From: Manis javanica
Taxonomy: Eukaryota; Chordata; Mammalia; Pholidota; Manidae
Direction of reading: 5' to 3'
DNA: 64,000 bases
NCBI RefSeq assembly: GCF_040802235.1
Contig: NC_133167.1
Location: 43,894,001-43,958,000, forward strand
In this document: piece after piece, positions 35,940-45,875 of the stretch
Layout: each line of letters opens with the position of its first letter
Numbering within the stretch: the stretch's first letter is position 1
Notes under the pieces: model-generated
What the model saw: the letters and a program-made list of their open reading frames with translations, nothing else
What the model was told of the DNA's origin: nothing
Databases searched by the model: none
Program-made: the position numbers and the translations under genes

Positions 35940-37817
35940 AACGGGATTTTGGAGGAAAGAGGACAGTAAGGTCAGGAGTCTGGAGGGAGGGAGAGTCTGT
36001 AAACTTTTGTAGGTTAAGAGATCTTTTAGGTGATGTGGGGACAGAATGGTAAGGGGCGCCCTGAATGTCAGTTTATGAGCTTCTTCCTGCAAGAGCTGTC
36101 TAGCGGCTAATGCTCGTAGGCAGGGGGCTCATCCCTGAACTGTGGGGTCTAATTGCTTGGAGAGATAAGCTACTGGGGGGCAAAGGATGGGCCATAATAT
36201 TGGCCTAGGACTCTTAGAGCTTGACTGGACCTCTCATGAATGTATAATGAGAAGGGCTTCGACAAATCAGGAAGATGGAGAGCTGGGGCTTCCACAAGGG
36301 CTTGACAGAGCTTAATGAAGGAGTGTCAGGGTGAGGAGGATAATGGTTTTTTAGGGGGGCTCTTGCTGAGGTTATATAGGGGTCTTGCCAACAGGGTGCA
36401 GGGAGAAGTTAGGGATCTACATTCTAAAATATCTAGCTAGGCTTAGAAAGGGCCTAGAAAGGAAAGGATTTTTGTCTTGGTTTTGGGAATGGGCAGGTCA
36501 GAGAGGAGCCATTTTCTGTCTAAGGTAATGGACTTTCTTTGTTGAGATAGAAGGAATCTGAGGTAAGTGAAAGGAGGGGAAGAGATTTGAGCTTTGACGG
36601 GGGATACTCGGTAACTTCTGGAAGCTAGAAAGTTAAGTAGGGAGGCAGTGTCAAGTTGAGACTGTTCCCACGAGAGACTGCAGAGTAGAAGATTGTCTAT
36701 GTATTATAAGGTGGACTTGGAGTGATCATGATGAAACTGTTTGAGGTCCTGAGCTAGGACCTGTCTAAAAATATGGGGACTATCTCGGAAGCTTTGTGGC
36801 AAAACTGACCAAGTGAGTTGTTTAGAATGTCTTGTGTATGGGTCCGTCCAGGTGAAGATGAAAAAATCTTGGGAGCAGGGGTCTAGAGGGATAGAAAAAT
36901 GGGTCTTTGAGATCTAGGACTGAGAAGTGGGATGCTGAGGCTGTATGGATTTGGAACTAAGGGATGGATAGGGACAATGGCTATGTTGATGAGGCAAAGG
37001 TCTTGGACAAGGCGGCAAGATCCATTGGTTTTTTTAACAGCTAATATGGGGGTATGTCTTTGAGATCTAGGACTGAGAAGTGGGATGCTGAGGCTGTATG
37101 GATTTGGAACTAAGGGATGGATAGGGACAATGGCTATGTTGATGAGGCGAAGGTCTTGGACAAGGCGGAAAGATCCGTTGGTTTTTTTAACAGCTAATAT
37201 GGGGGTATTAAATGGGGAGTGAGTGGGTCTGCTTGAATGATGGGTTGGAGGCCTATGAGGGCTGAAGTGGTTAGGGGGTATTGGGCCTGACAGATATACT
37301 GAGAGGGGTCACATAATTTGATAGAGGCAGGGGGACATAGGGCCACGGAGGGGCTTGTAATGTCCCAAACTTTGGGATTTACAGGGTGTATGAGGGCAGA
37401 ACCGGAGTTTTCATTGGGTAGAGGGGGGTCGTCGGCTATGAGGGCCATCAGAAAGGGAGTACTGGGGGCTGTGGGAGTGGATATAGTTATGGAAACGTGG
37501 AGGAGGGAAAGGATGTCTCGTCCTAGTAAAGGGATGGGACACTGGAGCATAACCAGGAAGGAGTGGGAGAAAGGTATGGGATTGTCTTGGATTGTGCATA
37601 AAAGGGTGGGTGGGGGGTTTAATGGGAAAATCTGTTTACCTCCTACTCTGACTATAGGAGTAATGGCTGGCATGGTAGGGCCCCGGTATTCTCACAAGAC
37701 TGAGAAGGTGGCTCCTGTATCTAGGAGGAAGGAGATGGGGTGACCGTCTACTGTTAGAGTAACCCTGGGCTCCTGTTTGGTGATGGAAATGGTCGGGCGA
37801 GAAGCCCCCGGGCCCCA
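35940..37817 (-). pseudogene. ERV-F-like pro-pol remnant lacking RNase H and integrase
   Basis: It follows the gag TGA in the same frame, as in read-through gag-pol viruses. The protease active-site motif LLDTGA is at 37710-37727; a stop (37692-37694) follows seven codons later. RT extends from about 37350 down to about 35950. Its catalytic box reads YIDN (36692-36703) instead of YxDD and is preceded by a stop (36704-36706). A 153-bp stretch is tandemly duplicated (36903-37208). The RT connection region then runs directly into the env leader near 35912, so RNase H and integrase, about 1.8 kb in relatives, are gone. Confidence 0.85.
36903..37208 (-). repeat. Tandem 153-bp duplication inside RT
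   Basis: Copies 36903-37055 and 37056-37208 differ at three positions by eye. 153 is a multiple of three, so the duplication inserts 51 codons without shifting the frame. Confidence 0.93.
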
Positions 37818-39908
37818 TCAATCTTCTTCTGCCAGCCCCACTACGGTGGGCTTAGGATGGGGGTTGTTCGTCCAGCCTCCCCTTCGGGTGGCTGGGCAAT
37901 CAGACCCCCAGTGGCCCTTTTTGTGGCATCTGGGGCATGGGGTGGTAGGAGATCTGGGGGAGGGGCACACCCTTGACCAATGTCCCTCTTTTCTGCACTT
38001 GAAACAAGCTCTTGGGGGGGCTTGTTTGTAGAGGGGCGCCCAGGTTGTGGTTTTATCAGCTGGGCCAACATCTGGAAATTGGCCTGATCAGCCTTTTGTT
38101 TACGGCATTCTTTCTCCTCCTCCCGCTTATGGAAGACTTTAAAGGCCACTGTTAGGATCTCAGTCTGTGGGGTAGCGGGGCCCTGTTCTAACTTTTTGAG
38201 TTTAGCTTTAATGTCGGGGTAGCCTTGAGCTAGGAAGTATGTCATAAGGACATGTCTTCCTTCAGGTGTTTCTGGGTCCAGGCTGGTATACTGTAATAGG
38301 GCTTGAGTGAGTCTGTCTAAGAACTCGGAGGGGATTTCATCTCTCTTTTGAATTATGTCTTGGAGCTTTTGAAAATTGACTACTTTACAAGCTGCCCTTT
38401 TTCAGACCTGCTATTAAGCAGGAGGCAAAAATATCTCAAGAGCGGAGACTCATGGCGGTGTTATAATTTCAGTGTGGGTCTTGTTCGGGGACAGCAGTGG
38501 GGCCAGGGGGATAAGTGGGGTCAGTCCTGTGGGTTTCAGTAGCCTGCATTTGGGCGAAGTCCTAAACTCGTCTACGCTCTTCAGGGAGGAGAGTATTGGC
38601 CAGGAGCATGAAAATGTCATGATGTGTGAGGCTGTAAGACTGGAGGGTCTATTGAAACTCCCTGATGTATGTCATGGGATCAGTGGAAAAGGAACTTAGG
38701 CGTTTCTCTAGTTGGGCTAAATCTCTTAAGGAGAAAGGGATGTGAACGCGCACGCTGCCTTCGGATCCTGCTACCTCCCGGAGGGGGGCAATAATTTTGG
38801 GAGGCTCTCGGGACTGAGTCTGAGGGGGACTGAAGGGTTCTGGCTCAGTCTGTGGGGGAGTGACGCGGTCTAGCCGTGCCTAGTCAAGCAGGTCCTGAAG
38901 TGCAGAAGGGGGGCAAAGAAAATAAAGAAAGATAGAATCGGACCCACATGTGGCCAGCTAGCAGCCCAGCTGCTTACTTCTGCAGTTGGATGTGGCCAGC
39001 TAGCAGCCCAGCTGCTTACTTCTGCCGCTCTAGTTGGGCTTGAACTCATGACTCTGAATTAAGAGTCCCATGCTCTACTAACTGAGCTGCAGCAGGGCTC
39101 TAGTTAATTGCTTATGGAATACGTAAACAGAATGTTCTTTGTTCTCCATTCCTGCCACATCTGCAAGTGGGGGAAGGGCATATTTAGAAGCAGGGACGGT
39201 GTTTCTACACATCTTCAAGGTCTCCCTATTTTCAGAGTGAGGAGTCTTGGCAAGATATGTTTTTGTGGACAGATAACTTCTAGGGACTGCACCGGTTGTT
39301 CTCTAGCTTGTGCTTTCCCATGCTGCGTTCAGACATGGGGGGAGGTGCTTTCCCATTCTCTCTACAAACATGTGAGAAGACAAAGGCGGTCCCTAACAGG
39401 GGAGAAACAGGTGATGAGGGCAAAGACGGAGGAGGCTCTTGGGACCTAGTTAAAGGGGGGCTGAAAGGCTCAGGCTTAATCTGCAGGGAATGAAGGTGGA
39501 GGAGGTGAGATGGGGGAGGAGATGGTTGGGGAGGAAGGGAGAAGGGCTGTTGTAGGAGAAGAAGGGGAAGGGAGTGAACAGGAGGCTTCTGCGGGGGTGG
39601 CGGCTTGCAGGCTAGGAGAACTTGGAAGGGGGCGGGGAGAGGAGGAGGCGGAAAGCTTTCATATAGGGAATCTCCTTCCATTTTTTCAGGCGCTGGCAGT
39701 AGTTAAAAAGATCGCGAGTAATGTTAGGATCAAGAGTTCCCCCTGCAGGCCATTGGTTTTTATTGTCTAGGGGATATGTCGGCCAATCTTGGGAGCAATA
39801 TTTACGGAGAAGTTTTGGTTTTATATCAGGCGTCAGGGAGAGGGTAGCCAGATGCTTAAGCAGGCATTCAAGAGGTGAACTTTCAGGGAGGGATGAGGAG
39901 GCTCCCAT
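37818..39908 (-). pseudogene. ERV-F-like gag, broken, with foreign insert
   Basis: Starts at ATG 39908 with Met-Gly-Ala-Ser (myristoylation signal) and ends at TGA 37818-37820. Matrix spans 39908 to about 39650; a frameshift then leads into a Pro-rich p12-like region (about 39650-39280). About 500 bp of unrelated sequence follows (see the tRNA-Lys-like insert). Capsid is recognisable from about 38800 to 38180, with stops; it includes the major-homology-like region near 38330. Nucleocapsid has two CCHC knuckles (C-F-K-C-X4-H-X4-C near 38000 and C-P-R-C-X4-H-X4-C near 37920), but in a different frame from capsid. Confidence 0.85.
38925..39100 (-). mobile_element. tRNA-Lys-like SINE fragment inside gag
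   Basis: Minus-strand 39098-39024 resembles tRNA-Lys(CTT): AGCTCAGTtaGTAGAGCATG (A box), then ACTCTTAAT with the CTT anticodon, then a GAGTTCAAGCC B box. It is followed by two 42-bp direct repeats (38990-39031 and 38948-38989) and a TTTCTTTATTTTC tail. Head, body and T-rich tail suggest a tRNA-derived SINE. I cannot find a target duplication. It is unlike the CAN SINE consensus I know, though that family also has a tRNA-Lys head. Confidence 0.55.
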
Positions 39909-40194
39909 GGCTAAAGGACAGAGAAGGAGACAAACAGGGGAAGACGAACGGAGATCCTCGGACTGGAAGCAGACCACAAGGAGACAAAGGGCGTCCCCGA
40001 TGATCCTTGGTGGTCTGCGGAAACTCGTATACGAGTCGGAATTTCTTGGGAAGTGTGGGTCGTCACCCAGACTTCCCTAAGAAGGCAGAGTGCCGGAGTC
40101 ACGAGGTACCTAGCGCTAGGCGTTTTCGGCGGATGGAGCAGAAGGAGGAGGGGGGGAAAGGGAGCGTTCTCATCCACAAAGGAGTCACCTCGTT

Positions 40195-40740
40195 TATGGC
40201 TGTTGGAGGGGGGTGCCTGAGAGTCGGCCGCAGCCGTGAAGGCCTGAGGCAGGGATTTATGACTGTCGGAGGAGGGGCCTGAGCGTCCCCCGCACCCATA
40301 AAGGCTTGAGGCGGGGATTTATGGCTGTTTGGGGAGGGCCCTGAGGGTCCACCGCAGCCGTGAAGGCCTGAGGTGGGGAGAGTTCCCTCCTCATCCCCGA
40401 GCGTCAGGGCCTTGCCGGACGATCACGGTCAATGGCACTGCGATAGCTCAGGGAAGAGTGGCCCACCCCAGGGAAATTTTGCTTAAAAACTTTCAGCACT
40501 GATGGAAGGGATGGTGAATGCGTTTATGACTGTCGGAGGAGGGGCCTGAGCGTTCCCCGCAGCCATAAAGGCTTGAGGCGGGGATTTATGACTTTTGGAG
40601 GAGGGGCCTGAGGGTCCGCCGCAGCCGTGAAGGCCTGAGGCGGGGAGCGTTCCCTCCTCATCCCCGAGCGTCAGGGCCTTGCGGGACGATCACGGTCAAT
40701 GGCACTGCGATAGCTCAGGGAAGAGCGACCCACTCCGGGG
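40195..40740 (-). repeat. Tandem-repeat leader of inner provirus
   Basis: Between primer site and gag, a GC-rich ~65-bp unit (plus strand: 'ggatttatgactgtcggagg', then 'ggcctgag...gccgtgaaggc') occurs about five times. A larger block of about 266 bp, ending 'cactgcgatagctcagggaa', is duplicated (about 40240-40475 and 40525-40730). It could be packaging-region expansion; function unknown. Confidence 0.85.
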
Positions 40741-40746
40741 GGAAAA

Positions 40747-40754
40747 CTTACCTA
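40747..40754 (-). promoter_or_regulatory. Probable major splice donor of inner provirus
   Basis: AG|GTAAGT on the - strand, about 110 nt after the primer site, the position expected for the donor used to make spliced env RNA. Confidence 0.65.
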
Positions 40755-40863
40755 AAGGCCAGAGAGGAGTGGTGAGTGTGATGAGCCAGCGCCGGAAAAA
40801 GAGGACGAGGGCAAGCTGCTGCTGGTGTCGGGGGAAGACGGGGCCCAGTTGGGGTGTCCCGTC

Positions 40864-40881
40864 TCCCGGGTTTCGGCACCA
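40864..40881 (-). promoter_or_regulatory. Primer-binding site, tRNA-Phe type
   Basis: On the - strand TGGTGCCGAAACCCGGGA follows the 5' LTR after one base. It is the exact complement of the tRNA-Phe 3' end (TCCCGGGTTTCGGCACCA), the primer that defines ERV-F. Confidence 0.93.
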
Positions 40882-40882
40882 A

Positions 40883-41130
40883 TGAAAGGAAAGGAGCGAC
40901 ACATAGCAGCAATTCACCGGAGAGTTCCGCTTTATTAGGGAAAGGTGCTGGGTTATATAGGAGGGGGCATGATTGATTGAGGTGTCACTTCTACGGGGCT
41001 GGTGGCTGTTGGCTAGGTGCTGGGATTGGGAGGGGGGCGAGAGGTGATTGGGCTTCAGGTGGCGCCGGTGGGAACTGAGGACCCCGAAGAGAAGCCGGAA
41101 GTTTGCCATCTTACTGGTGGGGACCCTTCA
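40883..41130 (-). repeat. 5' LTR of inner provirus
   Basis: Same 248-bp length as the 3' LTR; differences seen only near 40908 and 41070. Confidence 0.93.
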
Positions 41131-41135
41131 GTTAG
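41131..41135. repeat. Target-site duplication, inner provirus (right)
   Basis: GTTAG, as at 33678-33682. Confidence 0.9.
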
Positions 41136-43485
41136 TCTGCTCTTAATGTTGAAAGATCAAAGCAGTTTCTCATGCTTAAAGTCTCAGTGAGTTGCCATGA
41201 AATCGTAATATTAAAAAGACTAAAAGCTAAAGTTTGTTAACAACTGTATAACCTTTATTTGCCTTTGAAATATTTTGTTATTGAAAATGATTGCATGGCC
41301 TGAGAAATTGAATTATTTATTCCATATATTTTTATAAGTGGAAAAATCTCTAACCAACAAATGATTAAAGTTGTTACTGATTATTTGTTTTCTTAATTTA
41401 TCCTAAGCAGAATGGTAACAAAGTTTTTTTCAGCTGATTAAATGCCCTTAGTTAACAAACCAAAATTTATTCTTAAAAATTAAACTGTAGAATCTGGACA
41501 AGATTATGTTTCTCCCAGAAAAACAAGTTTCACTGTAAAAGTTTAAATGGACAAACGTGTGACCACTTTTGAGAAAAGTTGTAATAGATTTTTTTTGACA
41601 ACCACCAGGTCTTGTTTAATTTATATGCTGTATGTTTAAAAAAAAAAAAAACATGGGGGACTCTCCATATTTTTTAATGCAAATGATCTTAGAGCTTTTA
41701 ATAGAATTTGCATAGCAGCTTATATCTACTATTAAAGAGTAAAACATTCTTGAAGCTTTCGGAGAAGACCTGTAGACTTAAGCACTTTCTCTGCTTTTTT
41801 TTGTATCTGGCCTTGGACACTTATGCTAAGTTCAAAAAAGTGCTTTTACCTCTAGTTAACTCTGATATTTTCCAGAGGGCCCCTGGAACATGTCAGAAGA
41901 ATTTTTTCTCATTAGAGAAAGTATTTGACTAATTTGGCTTATTTATCTGATATATATATATATATTTACCAGGAAAGCACTGTCAAAGAGAATGATGCTA
42001 AACTTTGTTACTGAATGTTTTGTATTACAGAAATATCAGAATTTCCTTATGTCAACTGTTTTACAGTAAGCTCTCATCAGATCTTTAACCATTGTCATTT
42101 GTAAGTCTTTTGTCATTTATAGTATTATCCCTAAACTGGTGAAGAACTGGATTTCAGCAGAACAGGTATTAGTTACATAAGATTACATAAACTAAAGAAA
42201 ATGATTTTGTGTCTTTTTGTTTCAAATGTTGCTGATAAAGTGTTTTAACCTTGTTCTCTTAAACTGACAACAGTTTAGTAAATGACTATCTTTATGAGCA
42301 GAATTGAAACATCCTTCTCTCTACCTGATCCCTCCAGAGTTTAAAAACTTTCAGTGACGGTTTTTGTATTCCATGGCAGTATGTTTATTTGCACGAGTTC
42401 AATAAGAATCTGCTTTCCTTGTGAGAAGACTACTTAAGAACACTGGTTATACTGCCAAGGCTTTGACTGGAATGTCATACCTGAGAGACATGTGCATGGA
42501 CTCAGATGTGAACAACTTTAAGGAACTAAGATTGACTTTATAAAGCCAACAAAGCCCCTTGGAAGAACTGGCCTGGTACCTTGCTTACAGAGTTCCCAGC
42601 AGCCTTACCAGGTGAGTAAAGAAGGTCACTTCCTGGCAGGTGCAGAGACCTCGAGAAGAGAAGAATTCATCCAAATCTACAGGTACTGCAGGCAAAGCCT
42701 GATGGCAAGTCTAGCTTGGCTGTCTGGTCTCAAGAGGCCTTTAAAAGTTCAATCTGAAATTCCTTACAAAAAGTTCCAGCAAAGCATATTTAAAAGAGCC
42801 TGTGTAATCAATTGCTCTTCTTGCTGCACTTGTGCAAATGATCAAGCCAGCTGTTAATTATTTTCTTAACCTGGTTACTTCTAATAAAAATGAGAGTGAT
42901 TTTAGAGAAAAGTATTGTTTCAATAACGGCAGCCTCCTTCCAGAATAGAAAATCCAACTCCAGATGTTGCTACATAACCTAATAACACAATTTGTTTAAT
43001 CTTGCCTAGAAGCCACAAAACTGCAAATAGTAATAGAAATGAAACCCAGAATAGAAGCGCCAGCCTTCTGAGGCCCTCTCAACTGACCAGTGATGGAGAC
43101 CTAGCTGCACCCTTTACTGCGCCCCCTTCTCAGCACGAAGCAGCCAGAGCGGTCATCGCCCCTTTTCCCTAGCAGCAGCTAGAGTCCCTATCTGTAGAAG
43201 AGAGAATGAGACAAAGACCAAGACTCACTTTATCCTCTGTAAGTAGGCAAAGAACCTGCATTGAGAGAGTTCCTAAAACTTACACCTTCCTCTGCAACAG
43301 GACAGAAGTAATCAGCACCACCCCAGCTTATTCTAACAAGTAGTAGGCCCGCCAAACCGGAGTCACTCCATGTGTGTTACCTTTATCAAAGAACGCATTA
43401 GCACCATGCAAATCATAGTGTTGAGACAGAACTATCAGAGTGTTAACCAAACAGATGACCCCTAATTTCATGATTGAAATAGATA
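41136..43485 (+). other. 3' internal region of outer provirus
   Basis: AT-rich, stop-rich sequence. Only 43075-43250 looks faintly coding (residual env-like reading, unverified). Nothing else is recognised. It continues the internal sequence interrupted at 33677. Confidence 0.6.
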
Positions 43486-43502
43486 CAAGAAGAAGAGGGG
43501 AA
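43486..43502 (+). promoter_or_regulatory. Polypurine tract of outer provirus
   Basis: AAGAAGAAGAGGGGAA immediately before TGTAAGAA of the 3' LTR. Confidence 0.88.
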
Positions 43503-43993
43503 TGTAAGAATAGAAATAGGTTAGCATAAGCATAGCCATCTTAAAGGCCTAGAAGCCATTTTCTGAGTATGTGACTTAGAAAGAAAAACTGGAACTGCGT
43601 AAGGCCTTGAAAAACAAGTTAATCATGAGCACCGGGTGGTGGGCAGCTGTGGCCGTTAGTCAGCTAACCTTGGTCAGCTAATCCTACATACCAAGCTTAT
43701 CGTGCAGAACCTCCCTGACAATTGAGGAGTGGTCTTATCTTGCTCCTGCCTAACCCCAGGATGTATGTCTTGCAAGAATAATGTGCAGCTGTGGAAAATT
43801 ACTATGAGTTAAGTGTTTTGAAAATGCTATATAAACCCTTGGCTTTGAGTGCTCGGGGTCCTTGTTGAGACCCGCTGCGTCAGGCTGACTTGGACCCCAG
43901 CTAGCTGGCTGAATAAAGACTTTGCTTGAATTTACATCTCTATGCCTGTGTAGTTTGTTCTCTGGAGAAGCCTCAGAAGCCCGGACCCTAACA
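43503..43993 (+). repeat. 3' LTR of outer provirus
   Basis: 491 bp, same length as the 5' LTR and differing at about nine positions by eye. Confidence 0.93.
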
Positions 43994-43998
43994 GAGGC
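43994..43998 (+). repeat. Target-site duplication, outer provirus (right)
   Basis: GAGGC, as at 31257-31261. Confidence 0.9.
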
Positions 43999-44397
43999 CA
44001 TACCTCAAATCCAGGCACAGTTTGGCTAGGGCTCCAGATTGCCCCCAGGTATCCAGCAATGGGGTGAAAGAGAAATAACTAGTCACTAGCTCCCACATTT
44101 CCTAAGCAAACTATACAATAGCAAAAGGCAAAAAGCATCATCCTCAAAATAATTCAACAGACTAATACGTTGCTCCAGCATCTTTCTGAATATACTGGGC
44201 CATCCTAACTGCTCTAATTTGGCAAGAAAAAAATAGGAAGATTTGCTCTGTCACAGTGACTCTCTGTGTTCCCCAGAATTTGAAGCATAATTTTTTTAAT
44301 ACTATGCAATGCAAACTAATAGAAGGAATTTTTTTCATCCATTTGCTTTTGGCAACAAGCCTTTATAAATCCTAATGAAGTTTTCTCTTCTTTGCTT

Positions 44398-44548
44398 CGA
44401 AGAACCAAGTCCCCAGTCCATGGAGGCAGATCAGCCCAAACCAGTGTTCCGTCTCCTTACAGCATCCCTCACACGAAGGCACTCCGGTCTGGATCTGGTC
44501 AGGCTATCCGAGGAACGGCACAACGCCGCTCTCACCATGCAGAGCTAA
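44398..44548 (+). other. Possible unassigned coding exon or gene fragment
   Basis: After a pyrimidine-rich acceptor-like tract (ttttctcttctttgcttcgaag) an open frame of about 47 codons runs from 44401 to a TAA at 44545-44547. It has a protein-like composition (contains MEADQPKPVFRLL) and several CpGs in AT-rich surroundings. I do not recognise the product. It could equally be a relic of a retrocopy or chance. Confidence 0.25.
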
Positions 44549-44755
44549 CCTACAAATGAGTTTTGGTGATTGATGGTCTGAAGCCCCTTGTTTGGGAGCT
44601 CTGCTTCTTCCCACAGTGCAGAAGAGCTTCTAGTGCTGAGACAGGGACTGTGGGTGTAGTCGAGTAGAGTGAGGGCCTCTGGAAAAAGCAAGGCAGGATA
44701 CTTACAGTCATAGCAATGTACCTACATGCAGGGAAACCCCCTACCAAAACTCCCA

Positions 44756-45170
44756 TGTTGAACGCTAAGCTCTAGAGTCATTCCTCAGTGAGATCAGTTA
44801 ATATTCCCCAGATAAAGGAAAGTATCTCAGCATAGCCCATGTTTTTATAATGCTGATCATTTGTAATCATGTGTAAGATTCACTTTAGCATGCTAAAAGG
44901 GACTTGATGTCCCATCAAGGACAAACATCATAAGACCACTTTTAACAAGTCCACACCCCTAAGCCCTTTATCAGTTCCCAAATATCCTCAACTGCCTATA
45001 AATCCCCTAGACAACCTACCACTCCGGGCTTTATTATCTGCTCCTGGCTTAAGCCAGGAGTTCTGTCCTCTCACTTTATCTCTAAATAAAAGCCTCTCCC
45101 TGGCTCTCCTACCTTGGGTGTTTGCTAAGTTCATTCTTCAACGCTGCAAACAAAAACCCCAGTATCAGTG
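44756..45170 (+). mobile_element. Solo LTR, ERV1-like
   Basis: TG start near 44756, TATA-like CTATAAAT near 44996, 'ccactccgggctttatta' and AATAAA near 45086, then a CT-rich end. No internal ERV sequence flanks it. Boundaries are approximate. Confidence 0.6.
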
Positions 45171-45669
45171 CTACCACCAAGTTCAAGTTCCACAGAAGAA
45201 ATCACTGCACACAAGCTTTTAGAAAGTAAATAAATTTTAAAGCAAATGTGTTTATTTGCCTTCAATAGAATGTGGATTTCTGGTGAAAAATTAAAAATGT
45301 ACTTCAGAATCACAAATGTAACAATGACCAAAGAATTTCTGCAGAAAGTGTATAAAGTGCTTCCTGTTAAAAACAGGAAACTATTCTGTTTTTAATGTTA
45401 GGTGCATACATTTGAATTAGATTTACCTATTCCCAGTTTTTTGAGAGAATGGACACTTTCTGTAAATTACCATTATTATGCAACAGGCTGACCAATGATA
45501 ATGTCATTACCCACTCCACTGCCTGACACACACATGAGAGAGCAAGTGTCAAAGAGTGGTCAACCCAAACATCCCTAGAAAATTCCAGAGTCTGAATGTC
45601 TAAATTAATCTGGTAAACCAGTTTCAGAGAAGATGGGAAGAGAGCAGAGTAGCCTGAATCCCAAACTGG

Positions 45670-45875
45670 GAGCAAATGGCCTGAGTTCACAACCAGTCCT
45701 CACCACCTCCTGACTACGTAAACGTCGGCATGTTCCTGAACATCTCATCACCTTGCTGTCCCCACGGGTAAAAAGGGCTAGTAACCACACCTACTTCAAA
45801 GGGTTGTTAAAAGGGTTGAACAAGTTAATGTTTGCAAGGTACTTGGAAAAATGCCTGGCACTTTGTATGGGTCAG
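45670..45875 (+). repeat. MIR SINE
   Basis: 'ctgagttcacaaccagtcct', 'catcaccttgctgtccccac', 'gggttgttaaaagggttgaa', 'aatgcctggcactttgta' follow MIR. Confidence 0.75.

Larger units (their letters stand above)
33683..41130 (-). mobile_element. Inner ERV-F-like provirus nested in the outer one
   Basis: 7448 bp on the - strand: 5' LTR 40883-41130, tRNA-Phe primer site, leader with splice donor, gag, pro, partial pol, env, polypurine tract, 3' LTR 33683-33930, and a GTTAG target duplication. The primer type, two NC zinc knuckles and class-I env TM fit the ERV-F group of gammaretrovirus-like ERVs. RNase H and integrase are missing and all genes carry stops or frameshifts. The LTRs differ at about 2 of 248 positions, younger than the host provirus, as nesting demands. 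Confidence 0.93.
31262..43993 (+). mobile_element. Outer non-autonomous gammaretrovirus-like provirus
   Basis: Two 491-bp LTRs (TGTA...AACA), a tRNA-Pro-type primer-binding site, a polypurine tract and a 5-bp target duplication define a complete provirus. After removing the nested 7.45-kb insertion it is about 5.3 kb. The internal part (31773-33677 and 41136-43485) is AT-rich. A gag-like start (ATGGGACAGACTCAG at 32599) ends in a stop after eight codons; no other gag, pol or env domain is visible. The LTRs differ at about 9 of 491 positions by eye, so the copy is young and was presumably mobilised by another virus. Confidence 0.92.

Noticed and set aside
35819-36052. + strand ORFs inside the inner provirus (also 37318-37743, 39510-40080)
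   Set aside because: They are reverse-strand readings of pol, pro and gag; purine-rich composition keeps them open by chance.
36118-36160. Active integrase gene in the inner provirus
   Set aside because: No integrase zinc-binding or DDE region is found between RT and env; the sequences are directly joined.
39024-39098. A functional tRNA-Lys gene
   Set aside because: The acceptor stem does not pair properly and several conserved positions differ; the following repeats and T-rich tail suit a SINE fragment better.
40195-40740. CRISPR-like array
   Set aside because: The repeats are contiguous without unique spacers, in a vertebrate retroviral leader.
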